Below are positions 6,637-10,000 of a stretch of 10,000 nt of DNA, in pieces (the first letter of the stretch is position 1; each line of letters opens with the position of its first letter). The notes beneath the pieces were generated by a model. It did not search any database and was not told where the DNA came from. It was given only the letters and a program-made list of their open reading frames with translations. Position numbers and translations under genes: made by a program. Source of the DNA: Monoplex corrugatus (lineage: Eukaryota > Mollusca > Gastropoda > Littorinimorpha > Ranellidae); NCBI GenBank assembly GCA_030674185.1, contig JAPXFY010000015.1, forward strand, positions 20,851,280-20,861,279. Reading direction: 5' to 3'.

Positions 6637-6973
6637 TAATCTCCCTTTTAACTAAGCTTTTGTCAGGATCCTCTCGCTTTAAAAATCTCATTATTGGGAA
6701 AAGGTGAGAGATTGGGCATTTAGCCTAATCCGACACTGCCACAGTGGGGGGGAAAGGGGAGGGGGGTTAAGCTTGACTGATTTCCTAGATCACAATTATG
6801 TAGAACGTTTCCTGTGTCGTAGGGAAAAGAATTTCTTTCTTTCTTTTTTTTAAGAGTTTATGTCAACTGTAACTGGTGCAGTTCTCTCCCTGCAGCAGGA
6901 TTTCTACGAATAAAACTGGACAGTCACCTTCACATCACTATAAATCTTTTTTTTCTTTTTTGGATCATTTTCT
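6637..6973. other. Mixed-sequence spacer with a G-rich island
   Basis: No gene is recognised. It contains T-runs at 6835-6852 and 6948-6961 and a G-rich island described separately. Confidence 0.45.
6746..6766 (+). other. Potential G-quadruplex (G7-AAA-G4-A-G6)
   Basis: Three G runs are present, of 7, 4 and 6. Splitting the 7-G run gives four G-triplets with short loops, which fits the usual G3N1-7 pattern. Whether it forms or matters is unknown. Confidence 0.5.
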
Positions 6974-7130
6974 GAACATATCTTAAAGGAGGTAGATACA
7001 TAAAGAATATTAATGAAGAAGATTAGGAAAAGACAAACAACATTTATAGGACAATTTATGAGGTGAGAGAAATTGGAGCACTTGGTCACAACAATAAGGT
7101 TGGAGGGAAATAGAGCACCAGGTAGACCCA
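6974..7130 (+). pseudogene. RTE-like reverse transcriptase C-terminal fragment, second copy
   Basis: The plus strand encodes RILMKKIRKRQTTFIGQFMR, a stop, then EKLEHLVTTIRLEGNRAPGRPRE, which aligns with RKIRKRQATFIGHFMRK and LEHLVTTGKLEGKRAPGRPRE of the fragment at 1013-1737. Two in-frame stops (TAA after DT, TGA after FMR) show it is dead. It lacks the 58-bp duplication of the other copy, so that duplication is specific to the first. At the codons for PREK, the sequence passes directly into a (GA)n array and the rest of the element is missing or replaced. Confidence 0.82.
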
Positions 7131-7142
7131 GAGAGAGAGAGA

Positions 7143-7175
<33 letters not shown>

Positions 7176-7322
7176 AGAGAGAGAGAGAGAAAGAGAGAGC
7201 GAGAGAGAGAAAAAAAGAGAGAAGGCGAGAGAGAGAGAGGGGGGGGAGAGACAGAGAGAGAGAGAGAGAGAGGGAGAGACAGAGAGAGAGAGAGGGAGGA
7301 GAGGGAGAGACAGAGAGAGTGA
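7131..7322. repeat. (GA)n-rich polypurine array
   Basis: About 190 bases of GA with AAAG, GGGGGG and GACAGA interruptions. It begins inside LINE coding sequence (AGACCCAGAGAGAG, where the other copy has AGACCTAGGGAGAAAATG). Confidence 0.95.
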
Positions 7323-7449
7323 GTGAGTGACTGAGTGAGTGAATGAGTTGCGTGCGTACGTCTGTGCGTGCATGCGTGCGTGTGTGCGTGCGTGCGTGCG
7401 TGCATGCGTGCGTGTGTACGTGCGTGCGTGCGTGTGTGTGTGTGTGTGT
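7323..7449. repeat. (GAGT)n, then (GTGC)n, then (GT)n
   Basis: GAGT units at 7319-7346 change to GCGTGCGTGC-type units at 7350-7434 and then to a short GT run ending at 7449. The transitions are stepwise single-base changes of the unit. Confidence 0.9.
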
Positions 7450-7500
7450 AGAGGTCAGTATAACATTAATGTGAACTTGATAAGGGTTATGATGATGATG
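7450..7500. other. Short non-repeat island ending in (ATG)n
   Basis: Fifty bases of unique sequence end in GGTTATGATGATGATG. The trinucleotide run resembles the (TGA)n tail of the LINE at 1003-1014, so this could be the displaced 3' end of the 6974 fragment. That link is weak, because the bases before the run do not clearly match. Confidence 0.3.
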
Positions 7501-7518
7501 TGTGTGTACGTGTGTGTA

Positions 7519-7580
<62 letters not shown>

Positions 7581-7668
7581 CATGTGTATGTATGTATGTA
7601 TGTGTGTGCACGCGCGCGCGAGTGTGTATGCGTGTGTGTATGTGTATACGCGGGCACGCATGAACCCT
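7499..7668. repeat. (GT)n microsatellite with CG-rich step
   Basis: A pure GT core occupies 7522-7568, then ATGTGTATG variants, then the CG alternation CACGCGCGCGCG at 7609-7620. Both parts are Z-DNA-prone. Confidence 0.93.
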
Positions 7669-8133
<465 letters not shown>

Positions 8134-8225
8134 CGAGCGCGCGCGCGTATAGTGTCTCTCTCTGCGTGAGAATGTAATTGTACGATTCACATGGAAGTCT
8201 CCAAGTGCGTACAACACTATTTTCC

Positions 8226-8229
8226 GCTC

Positions 8230-8260
<31 letters not shown>

Positions 8261-8289
8261 TTGTCTCTGTCTCTGTGTCTCTGTCTCTA

Positions 8290-8321
<32 letters not shown>

Positions 8322-8329
8322 CTCTTCAG
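8226..8329. repeat. (CT/CTGT)n pyrimidine array
   Basis: CTCTCTGTCTCTGTCTCTGT passes into CTCTATCTC and then pure CT. It ends in CTTCAG, which mimics a splice acceptor, but the pyrimidine tract is the microsatellite itself. Confidence 0.95.
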
Positions 8330-8398
8330 ACAAACATTTTTTTGTTTTTTTGTTTTTTGTCTGTCTCTCTTTTTAAAATTTTTTTTTTATACAGAACC

Positions 8399-8563
8399 AT
8401 GAAGTCAAGATCCGATTTCTCAACAGCATTAAAAACTGGCCTGTTCGCTACCCACCTTGGTGTTTCCATCATTCTATGGGTGTCAGCTTACTTTTTCATA
8501 GGTTCCTTCTCTCCTCCTCCCCCCTCCTCTCCCAACGTCAAGAATCTGCCAATGCACAGCTAG
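8399..8563 (+). CDS. Short hypothetical ORF, 54 aa, one hydrophobic segment (doubtful)
   Basis: The frame starts at ATG in the context AACCATGA, ends with TAG, and is not made of simple repeat. It has a polar front (MKSRSDFSTALKTG), a hydrophobic stretch of about 22 residues (LFATHLGVSIILWVSAYFFIGSF) and a proline/serine tail. A T-rich tract ending in ATACAG lies just before it (8371-8394) and would serve as a splice acceptor, so an exon is conceivable. No family is recognised and the length is within chance expectation. Confidence 0.12.
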   Translation: MKSRSDFSTALKTGLFATHLGVSIILWVSAYFFIGSFSPPPPSSPNVKNLPMHS

Positions 8564-8726
8564 CGCAGGCTCAGGGAATCTGCCAGATAATTGTTGATAG
8601 ATTTGGTTGAAGCGCATATGGGAATGTCCGAATGCGATGAATTCCCCCTTCAACTAATTCCAAAACTTTTAAACTCCTAAAACCATTTTCCTGTTGTATG
8701 TTACATTATGCTATTTCGTTTACATT
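8564..8726. other. Spacer, no gene seen
   Basis: AT-rich ordinary sequence between the short frame and the second foldback element. Confidence 0.4.
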
Positions 8727-8912
8727 TTAATTCCCGCACCCTATCCACCAACTGCAAAAATTTGACTCCCTGACTCCCTCACCCTATCCACCAGCTTCCT
8801 GCAGGAAGCTGGTAAATAAGGTGAGAAGATCAAAGGATTAAGTTTTTGCTTTGTCATCAGGGTTGACAATGCAGGGTGCTGGTGGATAGGGTACAGAAGT
8901 CAAAGGGCTAAT
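8727..8912. mobile_element. Foldback element copy 2 (nested inverted repeats)
   Basis: The architecture is the same as at 6311-6494, with two forward and two reverse copies of CACCCTATCCACCAGC. The inner arms, 8778-8801 and 8802-8825, meet without a loop and match at 21 of 24 positions; their core AGCTTCCTGCAGGAAGCT is a perfect palindrome (8793-8810). The outer arms are about 8736-8755 (GCACCCTATCCACCAACTGC) and 8871-8893. It shares GGTTAAGTTTTTGC / GATTAAGTTTTTGC with copy 1. It is non-coding. Confidence 0.72.
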
Positions 8913-8943
8913 ATATTGCTGACATCATTTTAGGAAACAAAAC

Positions 8944-9199
8944 AAAAAAAACACGAAAAAAGAATAAGAACGCGTATTTTATACAAGACAAGACGGGTGC
9001 AAATGTTCGGCCAACTGGAGTCCTTCTCTCACACTGGACGGAGCAGCAGGGAAGTTTCAGTCTTTTTCTCCTAATTTTTGTATTTGGTGTTTGTTTGTTT
9101 GTGATCTTACGCTTGACAAAGGCCAGTTGACCGAAAATTTGCGCCTGTCTTGTCTTGTTGTATTAAATACGCGTTCTTATTCTTTTTTCGTGTTTTTTT
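8944..9199. repeat. Long inverted repeat, about 75-bp arms, 104-bp spacer
   Basis: The left arm 8944-9018 is the reverse complement of the right arm 9123-9199, with five mismatches, one 3-base insertion (TTG at 9158-9160) and one base difference in the end A/T run. The outer 35 bases pair perfectly (including ACGCGTTCTTATTC). Both arms carry CAAGACAAGAC and GGCCAACTGG/CCAGTTGACC words. The spacer has no coding content. A transcript across it would fold into a long hairpin. It could be a foldback transposon or two head-to-head copies of a short repeat. Confidence 0.88.
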
Positions 9200-9499
9200 C
9201 TGGTTCCTGTTTGCTTGAACGCGGGCAGTCACACTTGTTTTGGATTATCTTTTCAGGTATAACATTTTCTGTAAAGCGCAAAGTGCTTAGGATCTTGCCT
9301 TCAGGGATGTTGTGCTATTTATATAAATCTTCATCATTATTAATGAGGTCACCAGCTTATGAATAAGGAGTGTCAAAACCTAAAAAAAAAAAGTCTGTGA
9401 AACATTAGCCAGGGAGATTATGTACGGTGAAATAAATTACTTTGGTTCTTAACGCGTGAACACTGATATCGTCAACAGAGTTCAATAGGGTTACACATT
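9200..9499. other. Spacer, no gene seen
   Basis: Ordinary AT-rich sequence. The 91-aa plus frame at 9091-9366 starts inside the inverted repeat and shows no known domain, so it is not called. Confidence 0.45.
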
Positions 9500-9537
9500 T
9501 GTGTGTGTGTGTGTGTGTGGTGTGTGTGTGTGTGTGT

Positions 9538-9598
<61 letters not shown>

Positions 9599-10000
9599 TG
9601 TGTGTGTGTGTGTGGTGTGTGGTGGTGTGTGAGTGTTGTGTGTGTGTGTGTGGTGTGTGTGTGTGTGTCGGTGAGTGTGTGTGTGTGTGTGGGGTGTGTG
9701 TGTGTGTGTGTGTGTGTGTTGTGTTGTGTTCGTAGGGGTGGAGTGTGTGTGTGTTGTGGTGTGTGTGTGTTGTATTTTAGTGATTTTATGTTGTGTCGGC
9801 GGGACGTGTGTTGTTGTATGTAGGTGTGTGTGTGTGTGTGCCATTGTCTGCAGTGGATGTGATGATAAGTGTATTCTGTTGTGTTCTGTGTTGTTATGGT
9901 GTGGTGATGTGTGTGTGTGTCGTGTGTGTGTGTGTGTGTGTGTGTTGTCTGGGGTCGTGTGTGTGTGTGTGTTGTGTGTGTCTGTGTGTGTCTGTGTGTG
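9500..10000. repeat. Very long degenerate (GT)n array running to the window end
   Basis: Nearly pure GT occupies 9500-9720. After that come frequent single-base slips (GTTGTG, GTGGTG), short non-GT islands (for example 9771-9808 and 9841-9897), and more GT to the last base. The 106-aa and 117-aa open frames are repeat artefacts. Confidence 0.95.

Noticed and set aside
6904..7611. 235-aa minus frame across GA and GT arrays
   Set aside because: It is antisense to the LINE fragment and repeat-derived; the true coding remnant is on the plus strand at 6974-7130.
8316..8394. Splice-acceptor-like CTTCAG and ATACAG after pyrimidine tracts, next to the 54-aa frame at 8399
   Set aside because: The pyrimidine tracts are microsatellite or T-run, so the match is expected without splicing; no partnering exon or donor was identified.

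Overview
The window looks like non-coding, repeat-dominated nuclear DNA from an animal, most likely a mollusc and plausibly a caenogastropod snail. The evidence is the very high density of di- and tetranucleotide microsatellites, decayed non-LTR retrotransposon fragments with short trinucleotide tails, several SINE-like pieces and foldback elements, and the absence of any convincing host gene. The snail assignment is an inference from general repeat style and was not tested by any search. No bacterial, phage or plasmid features, rRNA, functional tRNA or CRISPR array is visible.

Layout. 1-162: possible tRNA-derived SINE piece on the minus strand. 180-746: a retroposon on the minus strand, bounded by a 13-bp direct repeat that abuts its A-rich tail. 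952-2103: a second copy of part of that retroposon, interrupted by a 5'-truncated, frameshifted RTE-like LINE fragment (about 1003-1745, minus). Copy 1 preserves the uninterrupted version of the insertion site. 2100-2391: (AAGT/AAGG)n starting where the second copy ends. 2520-3650: long compound arrays of GT, CT, GA, GACA and GATA. 3791-4150: a SINE-like block, then tetranucleotide, CAA and CA arrays to 4494. 4561-4998: a minisatellite of ten 42-bp units. 4999-6085: about 1.1 kb of ordinary low-GC sequence with no recognisable gene. 6086-6232: (GA)n and a 16-C run. 6311-6494 and 8727-8912: two copies of a foldback element built from four copies of one motif. 6974-7130: a second fragment of the same LINE C-terminus, on the plus strand, which runs directly into a (GA)n array. 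7131-8330: more GA, GT and CT arrays. 8944-9199: a long inverted repeat (about 75-bp arms). 9500-10000: degenerate (GT)n to the window end.

Nothing here forms a working gene set. The coherent story is one of repeats: retroposons nested in retroposons, and microsatellites that begin at transposon ends or inside transposon coding sequence. The most informative items are the LINE insertion with an in-window empty site, the 58-bp duplication inside the LINE, the two foldback copies, and the 8944-9199 inverted repeat, whose arms carry a motif resembling a degenerate hammerhead-ribozyme core. All clade and organism statements are from recognition only.
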